A stretch of 64,000 bases of DNA from the NCBI GenBank assembly GCA_047967505.1, contig CM106538.1; one strand, 5' to 3'. Position 1 is the first letter of the stretch; the number at the start of each line of letters is the position of its first letter. This document shows positions 9,630-21,300 of this stretch, piece after piece. The notes beneath the pieces were generated by a model. That model saw nothing but the letters and a program-made list of their open reading frames with translations, did no database searches and was not told the DNA's origin. The DNA comes from Dipteris shenzhenensis (lineage: Eukaryota; Polypodiophyta; Polypodiopsida; Gleicheniales). Both the position numbers and the translations under genes were made by a program.

Positions 9630-11300
9630 TAAGAATGGCATTCCAACATTAACCCGCCCAAAGAAAGCTTCACAGTAGTCTTTTGAGCTATCCAATAGAA
9701 CCCCTATGGAAACACCAGCAAGATGCAATGTACCAGGATGTGGCGAGTAAGACTTGATTTGACAACTAGAGCCTTGCCTATAAGGGAGAGTTTGGTCGAG
9801 CTCAAATATAGAAGCTTGCACCAAAACTCTCTAGAAACATAGCAATTTACTACCCTACCGTGATATCTAGCCCCACCTAGCACCCTAAGCATCTTGTTGT
9901 CTATCTATGTGGAATCCACCTGAAGTTGAGGGCTGCCCCTAGTCACGGATCCCGTGGACCTCCTCCATGCCTGATGAAGAAACCTACGGGTTTGGTCCAA
10001 TTGATCTGTGCTCTAGAGGCCTCACAATAAATGGCCAGAGCCCCCCTCACCATCTCAAGGCTTGAAACTTATCCCTCCACAAATAGAGTTGTATCATTCA
10101 CAAACTCTACGTCCAGTAGCTCATCCTCCTGTTGAATTGGGAGTCGCATGCCTAAAAGACTAGTGGGCTGAGAACGTAGAAAATATCCCATGGCCTCCAC
10201 CACAAAGAGGAAAAGGAACAGAGCAAGAGGGAAGCCATGTTGAACTGAGCGGGATAAAAGAAATGCCTCTCCTGTGTGCCTTCTCAAAGTCCAAGGGAAG
10301 GATAGCAAGAGGTTGAGCCTCCTATCAATCCCAATCCACTACCTCCCAAAAGGTAAAAATGTTGTTCAAGAGACTATGTTCCTAAACAAAACCAATTCGT
10401 GTATCGTGGATGATATCGGGAAGGTGGGGGGCCTCAATCCCAATCTCAAGACCTTGGCTAAGCTCTTGTAAGCGGTGTTTACAAGGGTAATTGGCCTCCA
10501 TTGTTGAATGTTCGACATGTCCCTCCCTTTTGGGAGTAAGCAAAATCAGCTATGACTCATGGACTGAGGGAGAGAGCCTATGTCAAAAATCTCCTGGTAA
10601 GCCCGTCGGAGCGGAGTGGGGATATGCTCCCAATAGAAAAAAAAGAAAGTTGGAGTCATACCATCCTCCTGAGGGCACTTTTGGGGGGGAAGGACCTTGA
10701 GGGCATCTCAGAGCTCCTCGTCCGTGAGACCACCGCTAGAGCTCGCTTCCACATTGCCTCTCTAGCCACATGAGCAGCGGGGCTCTCCTCCTCTATTTGA
10801 AATGACTATGTGTAGAAGCCTGTGGTCATTTTTAAAGTCTCTTGGGGGTTTGTATGTATCTGCCCCTATGCATCACTCAGTCACTACAGTTGCGCCCCTA
10901 CTGAGTGTGGCTTGGTGACCTAGAAAAACTACCGAGTCATTCTATCCCCATACTGCACCCATCTTGGCATAGGAGAGTGGCACGAGAACTCGGCCCTCTG
11001 CACCTCCATATCTTGCAAGATTAGCCTTGTAAACTCATCTCTCGCACTGAGCTGTAGGCGAGCCAGGCTCCTGCTCCCTGATGTGCTCTATGGAGGCCAA
11101 ATTCCTTCTTAGGGCTCTCTCCCTCTTTTGTAGGGCAAGCTTCTGCCTAAGTGCTTGGGATTGTAACTATGCGCTACTTCACTGGATTACATCCGCTACC
11201 CAAGCTACCCATCCCATTGGGGGTTCTCCCTTTAGTTGCTGCCACATCGCTGCTATGGAGTGCTGGACCTCTACCTCCTAGAGCAAGCTGTTTCAAATGT
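9630..11300 (-). mobile_element. Old LINE relic (reverse transcriptase part)
   Basis: On the minus strand the RT blocks appear in order in broken frames: QQWRPITLVNTAYKSLAKVL near 10,500-10,440, SRSVQHGFPLALFLFLFVVEAMGYFLRSQ near 10,250-10,160, ELLDVEFVNDTTLFVEG near 10,120-10,070 (YxDD changed to FVND) and STKLSLIGKALVV near 9,800. The text is closest to the intact LINE at 18-26 kb, whose matching blocks are QWRPITLLTTAYKILAKM, SVRQGCPLAPYLFLFFAEAM and ELLDSEYADDTALYVQ. It is a much older copy of the same clade. Ends and target duplication are not visible. Confidence 0.8.
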
Positions 11301-11351
11301 GGATCCCCTTTTGGGGGAGATTTGGATGGGACTGCTCAAGGTGAAGTATGA

Positions 11352-12300
11352 TTGGAGAATGGACAAACATCATGGTACCAACTAATATGTCAGTGGATTT
11401 CCCTCTATGTAGAGTCTAGTCCCCAACATAGAACTGACGGTTTAGGCATCATTTTATGAATCACAACTAGAATTGACTAAAGGAGCTATACTGATGTACT
11501 AATGATTCTATCAACCATTGCATAAAAATTAGTTATAGAGTAAAGAAAGTGTTGGAAGAAACACCAAGGGAAGGGGCACTTGCCCTCCTTTATGCATAAG
11601 CTAGTAGAGTGAATTCTTGACACAAGGATTGAATACCATTAAGGGAGTTGCCAATGAGAGTTGTTTGCAAATGATGGTAGATTCTAAGGAGTATTGAGCA
11701 AAGAAGGATCTAGTAATCCTAGGAGATATGATCATTAAGAGGATAAGTGCTAATCACTTTAATTGATAGCTTGGATAATGAACAAGGAATGCTAAGGGCT
11801 TGGATGACTTCGAAGTATGACACTTTTGAAGCAAGCTTATTTGTGTTTTTATTATTATGAAATCCTCAAGATGTTGGTCAAGAGGATTATAATTATATAA
11901 TGTCATTGATGCTTTATCTTCCCACATTGGCATCGATGAATAACAACTCTAGAATGGCATTGATAACAATGACTGACATTGAAAATTCTAATGCGATGCA
12001 TTGTGGGATGTCAAAGTAGTTAGTCAGCCTACCTTCAACATCATAAGGATTACGTGTGAAGATGAGTACTAAGAAGTTTTTATTTATTTAAATCTCAGGA
12101 TCTATCCGAGGAAATCATGAAAAAGAATCATGGAATAATGATGAGTTGTGAATGATCAAACAATTTGAGTCTCTTAGAGAGCTTTAAATTTTGAATAAAG
12201 GATCTTATGTCACGGAGCCTAAATACAACTATGCTTCAAAATCTAAGTTTCATTAAAGACCCATTTTAAACAATATTTGGTTGGAGCAATTTAGTCACCC
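11352..12300. other. Unassigned AT-rich DNA
   Basis: No open frame of note, no recognisable repeat end and no RNA gene seen here. Confidence 0.55.
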
Positions 12301-12319
12301 TAATAGTGAAGGAGAGTGA

Positions 12320-12347
12320 GTACACACACACACACATGCGTGCGTGT

Positions 12348-12382
<35 letters not shown>
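12320..12382. repeat. (CA)n microsatellite
   Basis: Two CA runs are separated by ATGCGTGCGTGTG. The alternating purine-pyrimidine tract is about 60 bp long. Confidence 0.95.
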
Positions 12383-12388
<6 letters not shown>

Positions 12389-12471
12389 CTTTTCCCCTTT
12401 TGACCATACTAATTACTTTTCTTTCCTTTATAATCCTTCGAAAACCCTTTTAAAACTACATGTCCCCCTTC

Positions 12472-12473
<2 letters not shown>

Positions 12474-12504
<31 letters not shown>
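12474..12504. repeat. (TC)n microsatellite
   Basis: About 15 TC units. Confidence 0.95.
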
Positions 12505-13140
12505 ATTGCTCCCTCACTCTCTCTGTACCCTTCTCTCCCTTCTCTTTCTCCTAAATTCCCCTTAAACCTCTCAATTTATCCCACTCTAGCACCTTTTTTA
12601 ATTTTCATAATTTTCTCCTAAATTTTTCTAATTTCCTAACTTCACACACACATACTACCCCCTTTTTTCCTTTTTGACCATACAAATTACTTTTTAATCC
12701 TTTGAAAAAAAATTTCCCCATTTCTCCTTAGTTACCCTTATTTTCCCTAAAATTTTCCCACTTTTTCCTACCCCCCTCCCCGTTTTCCCCTTTCTTCTTA
12801 AAGTTTTCCAATTTATTTCTAATTTTCCCTATTTTTTTCTCTAATTTTATTTTTAAAAATTTCCTAATATTTTTCCCTAAATATCTCCCTATCCTGTCCC
12901 TAATTTCAAAATTTTCTCTCTTTAACACACCCTAAATTTCCCTAAAATTTCATTTTTTTCCTATTATTACTCTAACTTTGTCCTATTTTTTCTTTTTTGA
13001 TTTTACCCAATTTTCTAAACATTCCCCTCCCCCACCCCAATTGTATTTCCCCCTTTCTACTTTTTCCTTAAAATTGAACTCTTTCACACCTTTTTGTTAC
13101 CCGCCCCTCCCCCCACCCCCTTCTTCTCGCTTCCCACGTT
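12505..13140. repeat. Pyrimidine-rich low-complexity tract
   Basis: The + strand is dominated by T and C with CCCC and TTTT runs for over 600 bp. Open frames here are compositional only. The tract directly precedes the first satellite array. Confidence 0.8.
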
Positions 13141-13149
13141 TATCTTGGA

Positions 13150-15640
13150 TAACACACCTAGGAGCGCATTTTTTGACGATTGTGCATAATACTAGGGCAA
13201 AAATGGTGTATAATGCATTATCGACCATGAAAACAATATCCTATAGGCATAATGCTTTGCACAAAGCACAAGATGGGTGGTATTCACATGCGTGCAAAGT
13301 GTCACACCATTTAATAAGTACTTGTTTGATTAACATACATAGGAGCGTGTTTAATGCTTGATCGACTAAAGAAAGCATATGTGATTGGCACAATACTTTG
13401 CATGCATATAAATCTCAGTTGTATTGAGTCACATGCAAAGTGGCATGTTAATCCAATAAGTAATTGTGCGGATAACACACCTACGAGCGTGTTTTTAATG
13501 GTTGTGCATAACACAGGGGGGAAATGGTGTATAATGTGTGATCGACCATGCATTGCATATCCAATGGTCACAAAAATTTGCACGCACATCACTCTAGGTG
13601 GTATTGACTTTCATGCAAAGTGGCTCCCCCATCCGATAAGTACTTGTTTAAATAACACACCTAGGACTGTGTTTTTTTATGATTGTATATGAGAGTGAGG
13701 CAAAAACGGTGATTAATGCTTGATCAACCATGTAGAGCATATCCAATGAGCACAATACTTTGCACATGCCTCAAAATAGGTGGTATGCAATTGTATGAAA
13801 ATTGGCGCGCCCCTCCGATAAGTACTTGTTCGGATAACATACCTAGGAGTGTGTTTTTTAACAGATGTGCATGACAGTGAGGCAAAAACGCTTCATCAAC
13901 CATGCAAAGCATATCGGCTGGGCACAATGCTTTGCACACACCTCAACCTAGGAGGTATTGAGTTGCATGCAAAGTGGCCTGCCTATCCCATGAGTACTTG
14001 TTCAGATACTACACCAAGGAGCACATTTTTGGATAGTTGTGCATAACACTAGGGGGAAAACATTGTATAATGCGTGATCGAACTTGAAAATAATATCCGA
14101 TGGGCACAATACTTTGCATGCACCTTAACTAGGTGGTATTGACTTGTGTGAAAAGTGGCACCCCCATCCGATAAGTACATGTTTGGAAAACACGTTGAGA
14201 AGCATGTTTTTTTATGGATGTGCATTACACTGAGGTAAAAACAGAGGTTAATGCTTCATCATCCAAGAAAATCATATGGGATGGGCACAATACTATGCAA
14301 GCACCTCAACCTAGGTGGTATTGAGTTGCATGCAAAGCAACTCAATACCACCTAGGGGGAAAACCGTGTATAATGCGTGATCGACCATGCAAAGCATATC
14401 CGATGGTCACAATACTTTGCACACACCTCAGCCTAAGTGGTATTCACTTTCTTGCAAACTAATACCTCCATCTGATAAGGACCTGTTCACATAACACACC
14501 TAGGACCGTGTTCTTTTAGGGTTGTGCATGACACTAAGGCAAAAATGGTGTTTAATGCTTGATCAACCATGGAAAGAAAATTCAATGGACACAATACTTT
14601 GCAAACACCTCAACCTAGATGGTATTGACTTGCATGAAAAGTGGTGTGCCCATTTGATAAGTACTTTCTCGGATAACACACCTACGAGCATTTTTTTTTA
14701 CAGATGTGCATCACACTAAGGAAAAAAGGGTGTTTAATGCTTGATAGACAATGCAAAGCATATCCGATGGCCACAATACTTTGCATGACCCTCAAGCTAG
14801 GTGGTATTAACTTGCATGCAAAGTGGTGTTCCCATCCTATAAGTACTTATTCGGATAACACACCTATGAGCATGTTTTCTTATGATTTAGCATAACACTA
14901 GATGAAAAACGGTGTATAAGGCATGATCGATGATACATAGCTTATCCGATGGGTACAATAATTTGCACGAACCTCAACCTAGGTGAAATTGACTTGCATG
15001 CAAAGTGGCACCCCCATTCGATTAGTACTTTCTCAAATAACACACCTAGGACCATGATTTTTTATTGTTGTGCATGACACTAAGGCAAAAATGGTGTTTA
15101 ATGCTTGATCGATAGTGCAAAGCATATCCGATGGGCACAATGCTCTACACATGCACCAACACAGGTGGTATTGACTTGCATGCAAAGTGGCATGCCCATC
15201 CCATAAGTACTTGTTCGAATTACACACCTAGGACCGTGTTTTTTAATGGTTGTGCATGACACTAAGGCAAAAACAGTGTTTATTATTTCATGCTTGATCG
15301 AAAATGCAAAGCATATCCGATGGGCACAATACTTTGCATGCACCTCAAACCATGTGGTATTGACTTGCATGCAAAGTGGAGCACTCATCCCATAAGTGCA
15401 TGTTCGGATAACACATCTAGGGTGTGTTTTTTGATGGATGTGCATCACACAGAGGCGAAAACGATGTTTAATTCTTGATCAACCAAGAAATGCATATTGC
15501 ATGGGCACAATACTATGCAAGAGCCTCAACCTAGGTGGTATTGAGTTGCATGCAAAGCCATAGGCCCGTCCCATAAGTACTTGTTTGGATAACACACCTA
15601 GAGTGTTTTTTTACGATTGTGGATAACACTAGGGGGAGTT
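13150..15640 (-). repeat. Satellite array 1, ~181-bp monomers (about 13-14 copies)
   Basis: The block containing ACACACCTAGGA recurs roughly every 180-187 bp, for example near 15,042, 15,224 and 15,411. Each monomer also has a second CCTAGG box (ACCTCAACCTAGGTGGTATT), a TTGCATGCAA core and GATAAGTACTTGTTCGGATAA. The orientation is given relative to the larger array at 46.5 kb, which is inverted. Some monomers are shortened (near 13,340 and 14,340). Short open frames inside are periodic by-products of the repeat. Confidence 0.95.
14310..14356. repeat. Perfect 20-bp inverted repeat inside satellite array 1
   Basis: CCTAGGTGGTATTGAGTTGC at 14,310-14,329 is followed, after the 7-base loop ATGCAAA, by its exact reverse complement at 14,337-14,356. 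It marks a fold-back junction where part of a monomer was re-inserted in inverse orientation. Confidence 0.95.
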
Positions 15641-16332
15641 CAAGAATGGGGGGGCTTCTATTTGGGTACACTTGGTTGGTGACAAATACACACGGGGAGT
15701 TCGAGAAGACTTGCATGATATGGGTAGGATGCCTCACTTGTGGACCCAAGAGTGTGTGTGTAGAACCCAAGAGCATGGTTCTACAACTCAAGAGGGTGAT
15801 TCAAGAACCCAAGAGCATCCTCTTGGAATTGTTCTCCCGAAGGCACCATGGATCCTCTCCAACATAGAGAAGCCAAGGGTGAAGGCATACATTGCATCTT
15901 TTTAAACACCCCACAAGACACATGTGTTGCCTTAGGGGAGCATTTACAAAGGACAATAATCTTAGTGGCCTCAAGTCCAATGATTGGCACAAGGTCTTAT
16001 AGGTATTCTACATGTAAGCTTGAATGCTTAGTAGAACTAGGATTGTGATGGTTTTGTGTAACTTATATGATTGTGATACATTGTTATAACTCCATTGTTG
16101 CTTGGGTAGTTTATCCTCCCAATTATAGTGAGAGGATTCTTATTAAAAGATGTTAGAAAAACTATCTAAAGATCAGTGGCATTGTCAGGTATGCTTACTA
16201 TCATATCACCTTATTATATTTCATACAATTTTAAATGATATGTAGACAATATTGAATCTTACGGGTGCATGTGGAATAGGTGGATCTCACAAAAATAGAT
16301 CTATGTATCAAGCATCGAGAGGGATACTTCCT
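15641..16332. other. Unassigned spacer between satellite array 1 and terpene synthase copy 1
   Basis: Contains short imperfect repeats of CCCAAGAGCAT, CAAGAACCCAAGAG and GGGGAGTTC between 15,640 and 15,840, but no coding or terminal-repeat signature that I can name. Confidence 0.5.
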
Positions 16333-17519
16333 TCTTTTGGGGAAAAAATATGTTCATGTCAATGTATGGATATGGTGATTAGGGTACATAAAGACTTGGA
16401 TCAAGTACAACATAATGTTGACATGTGTTCCAATAAGTGCCTATGTCTTAGTACACCTACTTCCATGATGACATCGGGTTACTCTCTTGGCTTCTTTTAA
16501 AATTGATTTCCCTCTTCCATTGGAGTTCCTCTCTGTAGAGGAGATTTTGTGGTTAGTTGATATCATAATGTGAATAAATTATAACAATCCTATGTTACAA
16601 GATCTAGATGGAATTTGTACTTCTAAATACTTTTTTGGGAAGGGTTGATTGAGTGCATGAATTAGTAGATTGACAATAATCTTGAATTAACACAAAATTT
16701 AATTCTTTTAACATGACGAAAATATTTTTGCAAGAAAATTTAGTTGTATAGAAAATTATTTTAAAATTATGCTTTTGATAGTAATTTGTTTAAAAGTCAA
16801 TTGCAAAACCTATATTGTCTGAATTTTTATGATACTCCTTCATTCAAGGACATTTTTGTACACTAAGTACATTGGTTACATCTATTTCTTCATAATAATT
16901 GGTAGCCATGGAAACTTTTTATGCTTTCATTCCATTTTTCTCTCTCTTTGAATACATGTATATCATTTTTTTAGTGAAAGCATTGTGCGAGTCTTCAAAA
17001 CCATGGACTTTCTTTAGTTCCATAAATACAGCAAGGTGAGAATCAATATCTATGTGAATCTGGTTGAAATATTACGATTATGTCCTTGTGCTTTAATTTG
17101 CCATGTTTGTGATGATAAAGAGCAATCATCTTCCAATCTATCAAAGAACTTGCAATGGATCCTCCTATAAATGGGTCCTCCTATAAATGTGTCTAATTTA
17201 CCTTTTGTATCAAGGTAGTGGCTCAACAAAATTCTTGTAAAGGACATCTAGGGTGTGTTGGGGTGCATCAGTGTATTCATCCTTACATGGTAGAAGAACT
17301 ATGTGACCCTTACCAAGCCCTCATAGATCACTTGTTTACAAGATGTAGGCATTGGCTTATCCATTCTTAGGAACTCAAATATTAGCTTTGTGAGCATATG
17401 TGCTTTTAGATCTGAAACATACTTTAAGGTCGTCTCCTCTATTTCGACAGGATGGTCATTCATGTTCCTTCTTCATCTATATCATAAATTCATCAAGAGC
17501 ATAGTTAGTTGTACTGAAT

Positions 17520-17740
17520 AAAAACTAAAATGACCAAAAGAGTGTTGGATAAGATGAAATTGGATACTTATAATCTTAAAATTTGATTAATTATGACAAA
17601 GCTACATAAATTCATCAAGAGAGTAGTTAGTTGTACTGAATAAAAACTAAAATGACCAAAAGAGTGTTGGATAGGATGAAATTGGATACTTATAATCGAG
17701 TGTTGGATAGGATGAAATTGGATACTTATAATCTCAAAAA
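17520..17740 (-). repeat. Tandem duplications inside a terpene synthase intron
   Basis: A unit of about 120 bp (AGTTAGTTGTACTGAATAAA onward) occurs twice, followed by an extra short repeat of GAGTGTTGGATAGGATGAAA. The same larger duplication is present in copy 2 at about 60,820-61,030, so it predates the duplication of the gene fragment. Confidence 0.85.
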
Positions 17741-18189
17741 TTTATTAATTGTACATACTTTATTCAAAATGTATAAGGAATTTTGTTTGACATTTACCCT
17801 AAATTTTTGGATGTCATTTGTGAGTCGAGATGCCAAGCACATCAGCCTAAGAAACTTTGATCGATAGTCTAAATATGACAACATATCGTCACTAATTAAG
17901 ACTTCCCCACAAAACATTAACGTAGTGATAGCAATGGCTCCATTGCCTATGGAATAAATCCCATTATCAAGTTACTCTTGCAATCCTGGAGTGTATTTTG
18001 ATGTTGCCCATTTAGCTTCCATGACTTTGCTTGCAATCACATTTGCCCATTGTCATCACAAATATCAAAACATTGGAATGTGATTTAGAACTAGAGTCAT
18101 AGGAAATATAATTAACTTGTTTCTCTCCTTTTAAGAGTTATGGCCAGCATGTAAAAGCTAACAATTTGCTCGAGCTAACATGCCCAAAG

Positions 18190-18206
18190 AATTTGACAGA
18201 TCTATT
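18190..18206. repeat. 17-bp target-site duplication of the full-length LINE, left copy
   Basis: AATTTGACAGATCTATT, repeated exactly at 25,671-25,687. The T-run of the inserted tail follows at once, so the boundary is uncertain by a few T. Confidence 0.95.
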
Positions 18207-18332
18207 TTTTTGCCGAAAAAACAGTGCTAATTATATTACTTCGAGAACAAGATACAAGAGGTCAGCTTATAGCTGACGGGCTGCGTTCACAAACCGGACG
18301 CAGCCCAAAAGGTAGCATAATAGATCATACTC
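18207..18332 (-). other. LINE 3' UTR and short A-tail
   Basis: About 126 bases follow the ORF2 stop and end in GGCAAAAA or slightly more A on the coding strand. The UTR is short and the tail is only 5-7 A, unlike the longer tail of the LINE at 3.78 kb. No AATAAA signal is evident. Confidence 0.75.
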
Positions 18333-21300
18333 TCACGGAGGGATATGCTGAGTGTGAATGAACAGCCATCGGGGTGGTGAGTAGTGCCACCGAAGGCCCT
18401 GCGTAGTCTGCTCGAAGAAGAGGCTCTGTGTGGCCCAAGCCTGGAGGAAGCGTCTCCGCTTCTCCTGACCGGCCCGGGAGTCTCCCTGAATCTGGTCCCA
18501 CTGGCCTCTGAGGGTATGAATAATCTCACTCCAAATCTCCGCCATGATCTGGGCAGTCGATAAGGAGGTGCCACCGAGGATCTGCGCGCAGCGCGAGGTC
18601 CAGATGTGCCATCCTGTAATGCTGCTGATAATCTCCCAGACTGGCTGCCTCTCCCGAAATCCTGTATCAGCCTCTGCTAGGTGCTGTGGGATACCCTCGA
18701 GCGGCCCCCACGTCCCCTGTGTGATAAGGAAAGTGGGGTCCTGCTGGCATGCCTCGAACAAGTGATGAAGACCAGGTGCGGTGCTGCACCAACAGAACGC
18801 GCCCCAAGTGATCACTCCTAGCTCTGGTGCTGCACGAGCAAGAAGCCCGAAAGTCCACCTCCACACTTCCTGGGCGCGCGTGCAGCTCCACAGGCAGTGT
18901 TTTGGTGACTCCTCATCCGCATGGCAAATCTGACAGCAACCGTCCTGGCCTATCTGCCTCAACCAGCTCCCCACTGGAAGACCTTTGTGGGTAAGAAGCC
19001 ACAGGAAGTATGAGATCTTCCGCGGCCGCCAGCTCTCCCACAAGGCCTTCCAGAATGCCTGCAAAAAGAACCTGGAAATACCCTGTGCGTACCAGCTAGG
19101 GCGCTGGGTGGGGGGGCGGCTCTGCATCCTCCCGAGAACTCGCCTGCCCAGAGTCGTGCTGTAAGCGAAGAAGGAAGTCGGCCCCTGTCCTGTCACAATC
19201 TCTGGCCACCGCCACTCTCCTGGGTCCCACTCAAGTTCTGACAAGGACCGCCCCTCCCAGAGCCAAAGACGCCAAAGCTGCAACTGGTCCTGCTCGATAC
19301 TAGGGTCGGTATGCCAGACCTTCCCCAGAAGGCCTACGACCCTAACCCTCTGCCACGGGAGTAGGGGGTCGATGAGCGCATCCTCTCTCCTGAGTCGTCC
19401 ATCCCCTGAAACCGCGAAGAAGGCGATAGAGGAGTCATCCAAACGTCCTGCGACCACCAGTGGGATGCCACGGGGGGTGAACTGTCCCAGCCAGTGGGTG
19501 TCTCCAGGCATGAGGACCTGAGGCTCAGGTGGAGCCAACCAAGCGGCTGGGATCGCACCGTCGATCTCCGTGCGTCTCGCCTGGACTCCGCGTGCACCTC
19601 CAGCTGCGTCTGCAAGATCGGCCATCTCCAGATGTCTGTACGTATCCCTCCAAACTCGAAGGGACCGGGCTGGCCCCCTCATCCAGCCGTCCCACCTGAT
19701 ATGTGATCTCTCCCCCAACTGAAGGCCCTCGGTGTCTCTGACCTGCCCATTCCAGACGAGCGGCTGGCGATCGATCTCCTCCTGACAGCTGGGCTGGGAC
19801 TGAATGAGACTGAGACGGAGCCGCCTCCAAACCATGAGGAGGCTACGAACGAGTGGGGAGCGGGGCTGAGTGAGCGGGGCGGAAGTGAAGATCCACCTGA
19901 AGGACGGTAGCCACTCTCCACCTCGGCGCGGGACACAAGAGCCGACTCCCTGCTGAAGTAACATCTTCCACGTCTGCCCCCCTGGGGTCAAACCGCGGAT
20001 GATAAGCTTGCCTAACAAGGCCTGACTCTGAAGCTCTGGATCAATGACCCCCAGACCACCCTCAGCCTGCGGAAGAATGACTGTCTGCCAAGCAACCCTG
20101 GCTCTGGTATCTCTATGCCCATCCTCCCCAGACCAAAGAAAGTTCCGAACCAACCTCCTGAGCTGTGCCACGCTGGATCTCGAGAACCACCAACAGGAAG
20201 CCACATACCAAGCCGTGGCTAGAAGGACCTGGTTAACTACTAAAGCACGACCTGCAAGGGAAAGCTTAGCAGTGCTCCAGAAAGCTAGCTTCCGTCGGAT
20301 GGAATCTAGCACCGGGAGAAACTGCTGAGCTGGCGTAATGTCTAGGCCAACCTGGAAGCCAAGGTATCTAGCTGTCTGTCCACGTGGAATCCATCTGAAG
20401 CCCAGAAATCGCCCCCACTGAGAACACGCCCCCGGGTCTGTGAGAAAACCAACTGATTTGTTCCAGTTGATTTTCGCACCAGCGGCCGAGCAGAAAACCT
20501 CCAGGGCCATCCGCACCCTCTCTAGCATCCTCTCATCGTCCTGGACATAAAGGGCTGTATCATCTGCGTACTCTGAGTCCAGAAGCTCCGTGTCCTCCCG
20601 GAGTGGAAGGCGAACACCCCTGAGCCCTGTGGACCTCGCCCGAAGGTAGTAAGTCATGGCCTCGGCGAAGAAGAGAAACAGATAAGGAGCCAGGGGACAG
20701 CCCTGACGTACTGATCTCTCCAAGCTGAATCGCTCACCCATCCTGCCTCCAATGATGACTCTGCTGGACGCTGTCCTGTACAAAGCTGAGATACCCTGAA
20801 TCCAGCCTGCCGGGAAACCTAGCCGCTCCAGAGTCCCCTCCAAAAAGGACCAATCCACGCGATCGTAGGCCTTCTCGAAGTCGAGAAGTAAAATGGCAAG
20901 GTGTGATCCGCTGTACTGAGCCCACTCCGCCGCCTCTGAAAAGGTGAAGACATTATCCAGGATACTGCGATCCTGGACAAAGCCTGTCTGAGTGTCATGG
21001 ACGAGGTCTGGAAGTAGAGGTCGAACTCTGGCACTGATCATCTTGGCGAGGATTTTGTAGGCAGTGGTAAGGAGAGTGATCGGACGCCACTGGCGGATCT
21101 CCTGTCTATCTCCTCCCTTCGGGATGAGGCAAATCAGTCTCGAGGAAAGGCTCTCTGGCATCTGACCGCTGCTGAAAATCCCCTGCAGAGCTGCAAGGAG
21201 GGGCTGATGGATCTGGTCCCAGAAGGAGGTGAAGAAAGCTCGGGATAGCCCATCCTCACCTGGGCATTTCTGCCCATCAATGGCCATCAAGGCCTCCAAC

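Larger units (their letters stand above)
16333..18206 (-). pseudogene. Terpene synthase fragment copy 1, downstream exons (ent-kaurene-synthase-like), dead
   Basis: Aligns along its length with copy 2 (60.16-61.50 kb). The exon at about 17,800-18,050 encodes ASKVMEAKWATSKYTPGLQE, then a TAA where copy 2 has Tyr, then MFCGEVL, SDDMLSYLDYRSKFLRL and LTNDIQKF, the NSE/DTE-type second metal-binding region. The acceptor dinucleotide before this exon is CAA instead of CAG. The last exon (about 17,210-17,480) has lost the part encoding most of GQHTSAIGC. About 500 bp at roughly 16,570-17,090 is absent from copy 2. The LINE at 18,207 separates it from its upstream exons. Confidence 0.85.

Noticed and set aside
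13311-15477. Many short open frames (60-120 codons) with similar peptides in satellite array 1
   Set aside because: They repeat with the 181-bp unit and appear on both strands, so they reflect the satellite, not genes. The same applies to 46.6-53.6 kb.
17050-17247. Minus-strand frame MSFTRILLSHYLD and its counterpart at 60,345
   Set aside because: Lies in the alternative frame over the end and 3' flank of the terpene synthase last exon; the real frame ends FVDPLP.
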